From Sphingomonadales bacterium (GTDB taxonomy: Bacteria; Pseudomonadota; Alphaproteobacteria; Sphingomonadales; Sphingomonadaceae): 64,000 nt of DNA. The DNA lies in contig JAIXPC010000011.1 in NCBI GenBank assembly GCA_027486415.1, forward strand, positions 355,411 to 419,410, given 5' to 3'. The notes under the pieces were generated by a model, which saw only the letters and a program-made list of their open reading frames with translations, was not told the origin of the DNA and did no database searches. The position numbers were made by a program, and so were the translations under genes. Positions 56,176 through 64,000 of this stretch are shown here, piece after piece; position 1 is the stretch's first letter; each line of letters opens with the position of its first letter.

Positions 56176-57011
56176 CGCGCCTGGCCCTTGTTGTCCCCCT
56201 GCTGCTGGCCGCCTGTTCGGCGCCGCCGCCGGAACAGACCGTGGAAACGAGTGCGCCCGTCGAGCTTCCACCGCCGCCACCGCCACCGCCGCCACCGCCG
56301 CCGCCGCCACCCGCCGTCGTGGAACCACCACCCGTGGGGGCTGTGCGACCGCCAACGGCTTCACGCCCGCCAACGTCGCGGCCAATGGCGATTGCCACCC
56401 GCATCTTCCTGGCCGGCAATGAGCCGATTCCGGGCCAGTTCGGTGCTGTTGCCGTGGTGATCTTCCCCAATGGCTCCAGCCCGGCGCGGTTGCAGCAGGT
56501 GTGCCGCGCCTTTGTCGCCGTTCTGGACGACAGCCGCACGGTGAGCGAGCGGCTGCCCGATGCCGCGCAGATGGTGACGGTCTGGCCGGTCAGGGATCGC
56601 GGCGCCGTGCCGCGATCGGGGGTCGCCAACAGTCCGGCTGAAGCTGATCGCATATGCGCTGCGGCAGCGGCCAATTATGATTATCTGCGCGCTCAGCAGG
56701 CGCAGGCTGCGCTGCCAACGGCCGAGCGCCTGAAGCCCACGGCGCGCGGGCCGTTGCTGGCGGCGTGGGCGCCCGGTGCCAATTTCGGTCAGCAGCGCGT
56801 CGCGATCCTGCGATATGATCTGTCGGGTGTCGCCGGCGATCAGCGGCTGATCGATGCGATGCGGATCTGGAAGGACAAGATCGAGCGCCAGCCGGAGCTT
56901 TGGCAATCGGGCTGGAATGCCACCAAGGTGAGGCTGTGGCTTTCCACCCAGGTCGACGCGCTGGGGGCGCAGATTGGCGCTGCCATGAAACTGGTGAGCG
57001 CAGGCGGCTAG
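56172..57011 (+). CDS. Predicted lipoprotein with a 15-proline tract
   Basis: ATG 56172, overlapping the previous gene by four bases. The 279-residue product starts with a signal peptide and lipobox LLLAAC, then a Pro-rich spacer with 15 consecutive prolines (about 33-47), encoded by CCR/CCN triplets. The rest is a soluble domain of about 210 residues, rich in Ala and ending with a helical segment. It should be anchored to a membrane on the outside of the cytoplasm. The proline run would require EF-P for translation and might act as a rigid spacer through the peptidoglycan. Function unknown. Confidence 0.7.
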   Translation: MTRLALVVPLLLAACSAPPPEQTVETSAPVELPPPPPPPPPPPPPPPAVVEPPPVGAVRPPTASRPPTSRPMAIATRIFLAGNEPIPGQFGAVAVVIFPNGSSPARLQQVCRAFVAVLDDSRTVSERLPDAAQMVTVWPVRDRGAVPRSGVANSPAEADRICAAAAANYDYLRAQQAQAALPTAERLKPTARGPLLAAWAPGANFGQQRVAILRYDLSGVAGDQRLIDAMRIWKDKIERQPELWQSGWNATKVRLWLSTQVDALGAQIGAAMKLVSAGG

Positions 57012-57043
57012 GGCCCGAATGGCGGATGTGACGAAAGGCCGGT

Positions 57044-57072
57044 TTGAAAAGCCGGCGCTGTCTCCCTATGTG
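57044..57072 (+). promoter_or_regulatory. Putative hfq promoter
   Basis: TTGAAA (57044-57049), a 17-base spacer and TATGTG (57067-57072) lie 47 bases before the hfq start. A ribosome-binding site AAGGATG precedes ATG 57120. This is a good sigma70-type match in an otherwise GC-rich gap. Confidence 0.55.
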
Positions 57073-57119
57073 AACGAGGCGGCGGCATCTGGCCGGCCCA
57101 AGAACATAAGGATGACCCG

Positions 57120-57359
57120 ATGGCGGACAAGTCCAACAGCCTGCAGGACATGTTCCTGAATACCGTTCGCAAGACGCGCACCCCCGTCACGATGTTTCTC
57201 GTCAACGGCGTCAAGCTGCAGGGCGTGATCACCTGGTTCGACAATTTTTCCGTGCTGCTGCGCCGCGATGGCCACAGCCAGCTGGTTTACAAGCACGCCA
57301 TCTCGACGGTGATGCCGGCAACGCCGCTGCAATTGTTCGAAGCCGAAACCGAAGAGTGA
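57120..57359 (+). CDS. hfq: RNA chaperone Hfq
   Basis: 79 residues, standard for alphaproteobacterial Hfq. The Sm1 motif ([19 protein letters not shown], then [20 protein letters not shown]) and Sm2 (YKHAIST) are conserved; the short C terminus is typical. It forms hexamers that match small RNAs with mRNAs. It is followed by hflX at seven bases, the common hfq-hflX order. Confidence 0.98.
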   Translation: MADKSNSLQDMFLNTVRKTRTPVTMFLVNGVKLQGVITWFDNFSVLLRRDGHSQLVYKHAISTVMPATPLQLFEAETEE

Positions 57360-57366
57360 GACTGAT

Positions 57367-58695
57367 TTGGGTTTTCATCCGCCTGAAGCCGGCGAATTGA
57401 CCATCGGCGGTTTCGACGAGGCGCTGGGCATCCGCACTGGCGCCCGTGCCATGGTGATCCTGCCGCAGCTGGGCAATTCGCAAGCAATGCGCTCCCCTGA
57501 AGCCAAGCTGGCCGAAGCGGTGGGGCTGACGCGCGCCATCGCGCTGAACGTTGTCCACTCGGAAGTGGTGAAGCTGCGTTCGGCGCAGGTTTCCCGCCTG
57601 CTCGGCACCGGCCAGATCGAACGTCTGGCCGGGATGGCTGCGGCGATGGACGTGGAGGTTGTGGTCATCGATGGCCCCGTCACGCCGGTGCAGCAGCGCA
57701 ACCTTGAAAAGATGCTGAAGGCCAAGGTGATCGACCGCACGGGCCTGATCCTCGAAATCTTCGGCGAACGCGCCAGCACGGCCGAAGGCACGTTGCAGGT
57801 GGAGCTGGCGCATCTGCAATATCAGGCCAGCCGGCTCGTTCGCAGCTGGACCCACCTCGAGCGCCAGCGCGGCGGCTTCGGCTTCCTTGGCGGCCCCGGC
57901 GAATCCCAGATCGAGACCGACCGCCGCCTGATCCGCGACCGCATCGCCCGGCTGCGCAAGGAATTGGAGGAGGTGCGGCGCACCCGCCGTCTCCACCGCC
58001 GCAATCGCCAGAAGGCGCCGTGGCCGGTGGTCGCGCTTGTCGGCTACACCAACGCTGGCAAATCGACGCTTTTCAATCGGTTGACCGGTGCCGAAGTGCG
58101 GGCCGAGGATCTGCTGTTTGCGACGCTTGATCCCACGATGCGGGCCATTCGCCTGCCGGGGCATGACAAGGTGGTGCTGTCGGACACGGTGGGTTTTGTT
58201 TCCGATCTGCCGACGCAACTGGTGGCGGCCTTCCGCGCCACGCTGGAAGAGGTGCTTGAGGCGGACCTGATCGTCCATGTTCGTGACATCAGCCACCCTG
58301 ACAGCGACGCGCAGGCGCAGGACGTGATCGACGTGCTCACCAGCCTCGGTCTGGCACCGGGCCAGCGCGAAACGCCAATGTTAACGGTTTTCAACAAGAT
58401 CGATGCACTTGATGCCGAGCAACGTGAACTCGTGCTGGCCGAGGCCGGCAATGATGCCATCCCGGTATCGGCGCTGACCGGTGAGGGCATCGACCGGTTG
58501 CAGGCGGCGATGGACCTCGCCTTGCGCGCCGGCGCGCGCGTTCACCGCATCATGCTGCCACTGCACGATGGCCGCCGCATCGCCTGGCTGCACAGCCACG
58601 GCGAAGTGGTGGGGCAGGCCAGTGACGATGCCAGCATGACCATCGACGTGCGACTGTCGGACAAGGACAAGGCGCGGTTTGACGCGCTGGCCTGA
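57367..58695 (+). CDS. hflX: GTPase HflX
   Basis: TTG 57367 is the likely start, seven bases after hfq. The 442-residue protein has an N-terminal HflX domain, a basic linker (FGFLGGPGESQIETDRRLIRDRI region), and a G domain with G1 GYTNAGKST, G3 DTVGF and G4 NKID. It is a ribosome-associated GTPase that splits stalled or hibernating ribosomes under stress. It follows the hfq transcript, and a lytic transglycosylase gene begins just after it. Confidence 0.96.
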   Translation: MGFHPPEAGELTIGGFDEALGIRTGARAMVILPQLGNSQAMRSPEAKLAEAVGLTRAIALNVVHSEVVKLRSAQVSRLLGTGQIERLAGMAAAMDVEVVVIDGPVTPVQQRNLEKMLKAKVIDRTGLILEIFGERASTAEGTLQVELAHLQYQASRLVRSWTHLERQRGGFGFLGGPGESQIETDRRLIRDRIARLRKELEEVRRTRRLHRRNRQKAPWPVVALVGYTNAGKSTLFNRLTGAEVRAEDLLFATLDPTMRAIRLPGHDKVVLSDTVGFVSDLPTQLVAAFRATLEEVLEADLIVHVRDISHPDSDAQAQDVIDVLTSLGLAPGQRETPMLTVFNKIDALDAEQRELVLAEAGNDAIPVSALTGEGIDRLQAAMDLALRAGARVHRIMLPLHDGRRIAWLHSHGEVVGQASDDASMTIDVRLSDKDKARFDALA

Positions 58696-58737
58696 TTGCC
58701 CTCTTTCAACTGCGGCAAGGCTTTGGCAAAAGGGGCC

Positions 58738-59820
58738 ATGCGCGCTTCACCGTTCCGTATCGTGGCTGCACTGGCCCTTGCTTTTCCGGCCTTGGCACCC
58801 GCGCGTGCCGATGAAACGCCGGTGTCTGCCGCCCAACAGGCCGCCTTTGCCGACTGGCTGAACATCTATCGCGCTGAAGCCCTGGCGCGCGGCCTGAAAG
58901 CCGAATGGCTGGATGCGGCGCTGACCGATGTGAAGCTGGTGCCGCGCGTGATCGGTGCCGATCGCAATCAACCCGGCAGCGCCGCGCGCCTACTGCGCTT
59001 CCCCGAATATCTGGCAGCCAAGTTCCGGGGGGATCGTATTCCCTATGGCCAGCGCCAGTTTGCTGCCAATGGCGAGCAGTTGGCCCGCGCCGAGAGCGTG
59101 TCCGGGGTGCCGGCGGCGGTGATCGCGGCAGTGTGGGGCATCGAAACCAGCTATGGCCGTGTGCTTGGCCGTTATGATCTGCCGTCGGCACTGGCGACCC
59201 TGGCTTTTGAAGGCCGGCGGCGCGACCTGTTCACCCGCGAACTGGATGCCGCCGTCAGGATGATCGGCGAGGGCCACGCCGCCCGCGATCAGATGAAGGG
59301 CAGCTGGGCCGGGGCCTTCGGCCAGACGCAGTTCCTGCCATCCAGCTATCTGGCCCATGGCCGCGATGGCGATGGTGATGGCAAGGTTGACCTGTGGGGC
59401 AGCGCTGCCGACGTGTTTGCCTCGATTGGCCATTATCTCGCCACCAGTGGCTGGCAGCGCGGCGAATCCTGGGGGTTCCGCGCGCTGGTGCCGGACGGGT
59501 TTGATCGCGTCACCGTGGCTGCCACTGATCAGCCGACGCGCTGCGTCGCGCCCCTGCGTCGTCACAGCGCCCTGAAACCGGCGCGCGAATGGCGGGCGAT
59601 GGGTTTCACCCCGGTCAATGCCGCCTGGCCGGCCGATGACGTGATGATGAGCCTGATCGAGCCGGATGGCGACGGGCAGGGAGCTTATCTGGTGTCCCGT
59701 TCGTATCGCGCGACCCTCAATTACAACTGCTCCAATTTCTATGCGCTGTCGGTTTCACTGCTGGCCGATGCCATCAGCCTGCCGCAGCCTTCGGCCGCCG
59801 AACCGGTGGTGGCCCAGTGA
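58738..59820 (+). CDS. Lytic murein transglycosylase (MltB-like)
   Basis: ATG 58738 begins a signal peptide (MRASPFRIVAALALAFPALAPARA) and is better than an upstream TTG. The 360-residue protein matches MltB: WGIETSYGRVLGRYD with the catalytic Glu, GSWAGAFGQTQFLPSSY and DLWGSAADVFASIGHYL. It cleaves peptidoglycan glycan strands, leaving 1,6-anhydro ends. There is no lipobox, so it may be soluble in the periplasm. It overlaps rlpA by four bases (GTGA). Confidence 0.94.
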   Translation: MRASPFRIVAALALAFPALAPARADETPVSAAQQAAFADWLNIYRAEALARGLKAEWLDAALTDVKLVPRVIGADRNQPGSAARLLRFPEYLAAKFRGDRIPYGQRQFAANGEQLARAESVSGVPAAVIAAVWGIETSYGRVLGRYDLPSALATLAFEGRRRDLFTRELDAAVRMIGEGHAARDQMKGSWAGAFGQTQFLPSSYLAHGRDGDGDGKVDLWGSAADVFASIGHYLATSGWQRGESWGFRALVPDGFDRVTVAATDQPTRCVAPLRRHSALKPAREWRAMGFTPVNAAWPADDVMMSLIEPDGDGQGAYLVSRSYRATLNYNCSNFYALSVSLLADAISLPQPSAAEPVVAQ

Positions 59821-60701
59821 GGCAGATTGCCGGGTTGCTGATTGGCGGGGCACTGGTTGCGGCCTGCGGTGGCAAGCCACCACCGCGCACGGTGTCGCCG
59901 CCGCCCCGCCAGACGACGACGCCCGCAACCGAAGCCGTGGCACGCGATGCGGCCAAGCTGGGCAATTGGCCGGTGAAGATCGGCAAGCCCTATCAGGTGG
60001 CCGGCATCACCTATTATCCGGCCGATGATCGCGATTATGCCGAAACCGGCGTCGCCAGCTGGTATGGGCCGGGCTTTCACGCGGGGGCGACGGCCAATGG
60101 CGAAACCTATGATCAGGATGATCTGACCGCCGCCCACCGCACGCTGCCGATGCCGAGCTGGGTGGAGGTGGAAAATCTCGACAATGGCCGCAAGCTGACC
60201 GTGCGGATCAATGATCGCGGTCCGTTTGCCAAGGAGCGCATCATCGATCTGTCGCGCAAGTCGGCACAGCTGCTGGGCGTCGATCGGGTTGGCACGGCCC
60301 GCGTGCGCCTGCGCCGGGTCTATCCGCAAGGCCAGCCGACAACGCCGCCACCGCCTGTTGTGGTGGCTGCTGCGCCCGTTGCGGCCCCGGTTGCCACTGT
60401 CAGCACCGTTGCACTGCCGCCCGCTGCTCCTGCTGCCCCTGCCGTGGCTGCCGGCACGCGCTGGCTGGTGCAGGTGGCGGCGCTGGCGAATGGCGGGCGG
60501 GTCGACTGGCTGAAAGGGTTCCTGTCCGGTTTTGGTCCCGTGCTTACCGAAAGCCTGCCCGGCGGGCTGACACGGGTGCGGCTTGGCCCGTTTGCCAGCG
60601 AGACTTTGGCCAGCGCGGCGCTGGCGCAGGTGCGCGCCGCGGGCTATGGCGATGCCAGGATGATTCCGCCCACCCAAGCTTCCAACACGCTCGCCCGTTG
60701 A
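59817..60701 (+). CDS. rlpA: Septal ring lytic transglycosylase RlpA family lipoprotein
   Basis: GTG 59817 overlaps the upstream stop. The 294-residue product has a signal peptide with lipobox VAAC (C near residue 19), a double-psi beta-barrel (about 78-160: ASWYGPGFHAGATANGE, then NGRKLTVRINDRGPF with the catalytic Asp) and a C-terminal SPOR domain (about 215-290). SPOR binds denuded glycan at the septum. It follows an MltB-like gene and precedes a D,D-carboxypeptidase gene, a cell-division peptidoglycan cluster. Confidence 0.95.
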   Translation: MRQIAGLLIGGALVAACGGKPPPRTVSPPPRQTTTPATEAVARDAAKLGNWPVKIGKPYQVAGITYYPADDRDYAETGVASWYGPGFHAGATANGETYDQDDLTAAHRTLPMPSWVEVENLDNGRKLTVRINDRGPFAKERIIDLSRKSAQLLGVDRVGTARVRLRRVYPQGQPTTPPPPVVVAAAPVAAPVATVSTVALPPAAPAAPAVAAGTRWLVQVAALANGGRVDWLKGFLSGFGPVLTESLPGGLTRVRLGPFASETLASAALAQVRAAGYGDARMIPPTQASNTLAR

Positions 60702-60723
60702 TCGGGCTCAAGGACCTTTCGCA

Positions 60724-61881
60724 ATGCGTTTTTCTGTTCCCGCCGCGATCCTCAGCATCGCCGTTGCCGCCCCGGCGCTGGCCCAGGCGCCCGCCTATGA
60801 CACCGCCGCGCCCATCGCCTTCATGAAGGATCTGCAAACTGGCCGCGTGCTGTTTGCCAAGGACGCCGACAAGCGCATTCCGCCGGCATCGATGGCCAAG
60901 ATGATGAGCGTCTATGTGGCGTTCAAGCTGATCAAGTCTGGCGAGGCGAACCTCAACCAGATGGTCATGGTGCGCCCGGAAACCTGGACCAGGTGGAACA
61001 ACCAGGGCAGCACCATGTTCCTGTCGGTCAACGAGCAGGTGAGCGTGGAAAACCTGCTGCACGGTATCGTCACCCTGTCTGGCAATGATGCCTGTGTCGT
61101 GCTGGCCGAAGGGCTTGGCGGCACCGAGGCCAATTACGTCGCGCTGATGAACCGGGAGGCCGCCCGCCTTGGCCTGAAAGGCAGCCACTTTGCCAACACC
61201 AATGGCTGGCCTGATCCCAACGAATATGTGACGGCGCGCGATCTCGCCACGATTGCCGAAGCGACCATTCGCGATTTCCCCGATCTCTATGCCCGCTTCT
61301 ATCAGAAGGAAGGCTTCACCTGGGGCAAGACGATGGGCAGCGGCCAGGCCATCAGCCAAGGCAACCGCAACCCCATATTGGGCAAGGTGCCGGGCGCAGA
61401 CGGGCTGAAGACCGGCCACACCGAAGAGGCCGGCTATGGCTTCACCGGCTCGGCGGTGCAGAACGGCCGTCGTATCGTCATGGTCGTCGCCGGCCTGCCC
61501 AGCTTTGGCGAGCGGGTCTCGGCAAGCGTCGATTTCATGAACTGGGGCTTTGCGGCCTGGCAGAACATCCCGCTTGGCAAGAAAGGCCAGGTGATGGGCA
61601 AGGTCGCCATCGAGGGCGCCGCTGATCCGCAGATCGACGCGGTGGCGGGCAAGGACCTGTTTGTCACCCTGCCGCGCGGTTTCGGCATGGAGCGCAAGAC
61701 CAGCGTGCAGGCTCTGCCGGGCCTGAAGGCGCCGCTGAAGGCCGGCAGCCAGGTGGGCTGGCTCACCGTCACCATGCCCGGCCAGCAGCCGGCGCGTGCG
61801 CCGCTGGTGACGCCGGTGGCCGTTGAGGAGGCCGGCATCTTCCGCCGCGCCTGGAACTGGCTGATGAGCCTGTTTGGCTGA
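60724..61881 (+). CDS. D-alanyl-D-alanine carboxypeptidase (PBP5/6 type, family S11)
   Basis: 385 residues, with a signal peptide and the S11 motifs SMAK (S56 to K59), SGN (in TLSGNDACV) and KTG (in GLKTGHTEEAGYG). A C-terminal beta domain and a final amphipathic helix (FRRAWNWLMSLFG) for membrane attachment complete the usual dacA/dacC architecture. It removes the terminal D-Ala from murein pentapeptides. It is 22 bases after rlpA, and tmk starts two bases after its stop. Confidence 0.96.
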   Translation: MRFSVPAAILSIAVAAPALAQAPAYDTAAPIAFMKDLQTGRVLFAKDADKRIPPASMAKMMSVYVAFKLIKSGEANLNQMVMVRPETWTRWNNQGSTMFLSVNEQVSVENLLHGIVTLSGNDACVVLAEGLGGTEANYVALMNREAARLGLKGSHFANTNGWPDPNEYVTARDLATIAEATIRDFPDLYARFYQKEGFTWGKTMGSGQAISQGNRNPILGKVPGADGLKTGHTEEAGYGFTGSAVQNGRRIVMVVAGLPSFGERVSASVDFMNWGFAAWQNIPLGKKGQVMGKVAIEGAADPQIDAVAGKDLFVTLPRGFGMERKTSVQALPGLKAPLKAGSQVGWLTVTMPGQQPARAPLVTPVAVEEAGIFRRAWNWLMSLFG

Positions 61882-61883
61882 GC

Positions 61884-62495
61884 ATGACCGGGGGCCGTTT
61901 CATCACGCTGGAAGGCGGGGAGGGGAGCGGCAAGTCCACGCAAAGCCGTCTGCTGGCCGAACGGTTGCGCGCCGCGGGCCACGAGGTGGTGCTGACGCGT
62001 GAACCCGGCGGCACGCCCGGCGCGGAGGCAATTCGCGGCCTGCTGGTGACGGGAGATGCCGATCGCTGGACGCCGTGGAGCGAGGCCTTGTTGATGACCG
62101 CTGCGCGGGTCGATCATGTCGCCCGCACGATCCGTCCGGCGTTGCAACGGGGCGCCGTCGTGATCTGCGACCGTTATATCGATTCCACCCGGGCCTATCA
62201 GGGTGCGGGCCACGGCCTTGCCGATGCAGCGCTCTGCCGCCTGCATGACGAGGCGGTGGGCCTGTGGCCTGACCTGACACTGGTGCTGCAAATTGGCGAA
62301 ACCGAAGGGCTGGGCCGGGCAGCGGCGCGCGGCGGCGCGGAAGCGCGTTACGAGGCCATGGGCAGCGCGTTCCATGCCCGCATTGGCGCATTCTTTGCCG
62401 GCCTGCCCGCCGCCGATCCGGCCCGTTGCCGGGCCATTGATGCGGGCGGCAGCGTGGATGATGTCGCAGCGCGCATCTGGGCAGCGACATGCTGA
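61884..62495 (+). CDS. tmk: Thymidylate kinase
   Basis: 203 residues, standard length. The P-loop LEGGEGSGKSTQS, the DR(Y/H) motif in CDRYIDSTRAYQGAG and the LID region GRAAARGGAEARYE are all in place. It phosphorylates dTMP to dTDP. It overlaps holB by seven bases, the widespread tmk-holB order. Confidence 0.97.
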   Translation: MTGGRFITLEGGEGSGKSTQSRLLAERLRAAGHEVVLTREPGGTPGAEAIRGLLVTGDADRWTPWSEALLMTAARVDHVARTIRPALQRGAVVICDRYIDSTRAYQGAGHGLADAALCRLHDEAVGLWPDLTLVLQIGETEGLGRAAARGGAEARYEAMGSAFHARIGAFFAGLPAADPARCRAIDAGGSVDDVAARIWAATC

Positions 62496-63457
62496 TCGGC
62501 CACCAATCGCAGGTTGATGCCTTCACCGCTGCCTTCACCGGCGGGCGGCCCCACCACGCCTGGCTGCTGGTCGGCCAGCAGGGGTTGGGCAAGGCCAGTT
62601 TTGCCCGCGCGGCGGCAACGTGGCTGCTGGCGGGTGCGCCGGCGGGCGGAGGTTTTGACGTGGCCGAAACCAGCGACGCGCCGCGGCTGATGGCTGCGGG
62701 GTCACACCTGGATTATCGCCTGATTGAACGCACGCCCGGCAAGACGGGCAAGCTGCGATCGGAAATCGTCATCGGCCAGATCGTCCGCCGCGAGGCCAGT
62801 GATCCGCAACCGCTGCGCGAATTCCTGTCAGGTACGCCAATGCTGGGCGATCGCCGGGTGGTGGTCATCGATGCTGCCGACGACATGAACCGTAACACAG
62901 CCAATGCCTTGCTGAAGAATCTTGAGGAACCGTCTGCAGACACCGTGTTCCTGCTGATCAGCCACACGCCGGGGCGGCTGCTGCCAACCATCCGCTCGCG
63001 CTGCCGCACACTGCGCTTCTCTCGCCTTTCGGATGACGACGTTTCGAGAGTGCTGGCCACCGCCGATCTCGAGGGTGAGAATGAAAGCCTGCTCGTCCGC
63101 CTCGCGGAAGGCTGCCCAGGCCGCGCGCTGGCACTGGCGCAGGCTGGCATCACCGCGCTGGAGCAGGATCTGGCCGCACTCGCCGGCTTGCCGATGGCGG
63201 TGGCCAACCCGGCCGCGCTTATGCTGGCGCGCGGGATCGGCGGCAAGGGGCGGGAAGGGCGATATGTAGCGCTGCTCGATCGGGTGCCAGCCCTGATCGC
63301 CGCCCGCGCCCAGCGCCTCACCGGCCCGGCCCGCGGCGCTGCCATCGCCGAGTGGGAGGCCGCCGCGAAGCTGGCGCGCGAAGCCGTGCCGCTCCAGCTG
63401 GAGCCAGGGCAGGTGGCGCATCGCCTCGCCCTGCATCTCGCCGCCGTTCCGGCTTGA
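62489..63457 (+). CDS. holB: DNA polymerase III subunit delta'
   Basis: 322 residues. The AAA-type P-loop is LLVGQQGLGKASFARA, with ISHTPGRLLPTIRSRCRTLRF being the sensor-1/arginine region of clamp-loader subunits. The zinc-module cysteines of E. coli HolB are not visible, as in several alphaproteobacteria. It loads the sliding clamp with the gamma/tau and delta subunits. It overlaps tmk and precedes metG by 33 bases. Confidence 0.95.
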   Translation: MLIGHQSQVDAFTAAFTGGRPHHAWLLVGQQGLGKASFARAAATWLLAGAPAGGGFDVAETSDAPRLMAAGSHLDYRLIERTPGKTGKLRSEIVIGQIVRREASDPQPLREFLSGTPMLGDRRVVVIDAADDMNRNTANALLKNLEEPSADTVFLLISHTPGRLLPTIRSRCRTLRFSRLSDDDVSRVLATADLEGENESLLVRLAEGCPGRALALAQAGITALEQDLAALAGLPMAVANPAALMLARGIGGKGREGRYVALLDRVPALIAARAQRLTGPARGAAIAEWEAAAKLAREAVPLQLEPGQVAHRLALHLAAVPA

Positions 63458-63490
63458 ACCCACGCCGATATTGCCCCATTGCGCGTGGCC

Positions 63491-64000
63491 ATGACCAAGC
63501 CCCGTTTCTACGTCACCACTGCGATCGCCTATCCCAACGGCCGACCGCACATGGGCCATGCCTATGAAGCGATCGCCACCGATGTCATTGCCCGGTTCAA
63601 GCGCCTTGATGGCTTTGACGTGCGCTTCCTCACCGGCACCGACGAACATGGCCTGAAGATCGACCAGGCCGCCCGCGCCGCCGGCAAGCCGCCGCAGAGC
63701 TATGTTGACGAGATGGTGGCGCCGTTCCGCGATCTAGATGAGGCGCTGGGCATCAGTTTCGACCGCTTCATCCGCACCACCGATGCCGATCACAAGGCGC
63801 TGGTACAGGCGCTGTGGCAGCGCATGGCCGCCAATGGGGATCTTTATCTCGGCCGCTACGAGGGCTGGTACTCGGTCCGCGATGAGGCCTATTATGACGA
63901 AGGTGAACTGACCACGGGCGAGGACGGCGTGAAGCTGTCGCCGCAGGGCACGCCGGTCGAATGGACCGTGGAAGAAAGCTGGTTCTTCAAGCTTTCGGCC
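63491..64000 (+). CDS. metG: Methionine-tRNA ligase, N-terminal part (cut by window end)
   Basis: ATG 63491; 170 codons are inside the window. The class I signature is HMGH (in YPNGRPHMGHAYEA), followed by the metal- and tRNA-editing region FLTGTDEHGLKIDQAARAAG, WYSVRDEAYYDEGEL and ESWFFKLS. The TDEHG block is diagnostic of MetRS. The KMSKS motif and the anticodon domain lie beyond the window. The tmk-holB-metG order is common in bacteria. Confidence 0.96.
   Translation, partial: MTKPRFYVTTAIAYPNGRPHMGHAYEAIATDVIARFKRLDGFDVRFLTGTDEHGLKIDQAARAAGKPPQSYVDEMVAPFRDLDEALGISFDRFIRTTDADHKALVQALWQRMAANGDLYLGRYEGWYSVRDEAYYDEGELTTGEDGVKLSPQGTPVEWTVEESWFFKLSA

Overview
The window is GC-rich chromosomal DNA from an alphaproteobacterium, most likely a sphingomonad (Sphingomonadales). 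The evidence is the gene content and order: ccrM directly after rnhB, an IspD-IspF fusion, a split pntAA/pntAB/pntB, the pdhA-pdhB-pdhC-lpdA-lipA block with a lipoyl domain on PdhB, dusB next to ntrY-ntrX, and hfq-hflX. Other signs are the many TonB, S12 and M19 peptide-scavenging genes and tightly packed genes with ATGA or TGATG overlaps. The species cannot be named from the sequence alone.

Positions 1-19,000 hold an accessory peptide and D-amino-acid scavenging locus. An Lrp/AsnC regulator is followed by a plus-strand run of M19 dipeptidase, two S12 serine hydrolases and a TonB receptor. A terminator pair separates it from a convergent minus-strand operon (DUF1611 protein DgcN, YkvI-like transporter, S12 hydrolase, second M19 dipeptidase). 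Upstream lies a second minus-strand operon (S12 hydrolase with a membrane tail, then the enolase-superfamily epimerase DgcA), divergent from an XRE-cupin regulator. The promoters of both minus-strand operons share a near-identical 20-base element, TTGACAATTTTCCRATCAGG, and the first M19 promoter carries a related copy. I read the locus as one regulon that cleaves D-residue peptides outside the cytoplasm, imports the products and converts D-glutamate to N-acetyl-L-glutamate. A cupin and a lipoxygenase-family protein follow and may belong to it.

Positions 19,000-24,500 contain a large TIR, degenerate cyclase, ATPase and TPR protein, tRNA-Ser(UGA), a stand-alone Ada/AraC protein and an aldo/keto reductase.

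Positions 24,500-35,000 are mostly core genes: glmM-thiD-rnhB, then a leader with nine GANTC sites in front of ccrM (whose product methylates GANTC), an M13 peptidase, folP, a 41-residue cytochrome oxidase subunit IV and the pnt operon with a clear terminator.

Positions 35,000-64,000 contain exported MsrA/MsrB, a DUF3089 hydrolase, a palindromic repeat doublet, a beta-oxidation fusion enzyme, an FtsB-like protein, the pyruvate dehydrogenase operon (with a NYN-domain gene inside it), carbonic anhydrase, lipA, a coenzyme-Q-binding-type START protein, pncC/cinA, ispDF, dusB, ntrY-ntrX without ntrBC, hfq-hflX, a cell-wall group (lytic transglycosylase, RlpA, D,D-carboxypeptidase), tmk, holB and the 5' part of metG.
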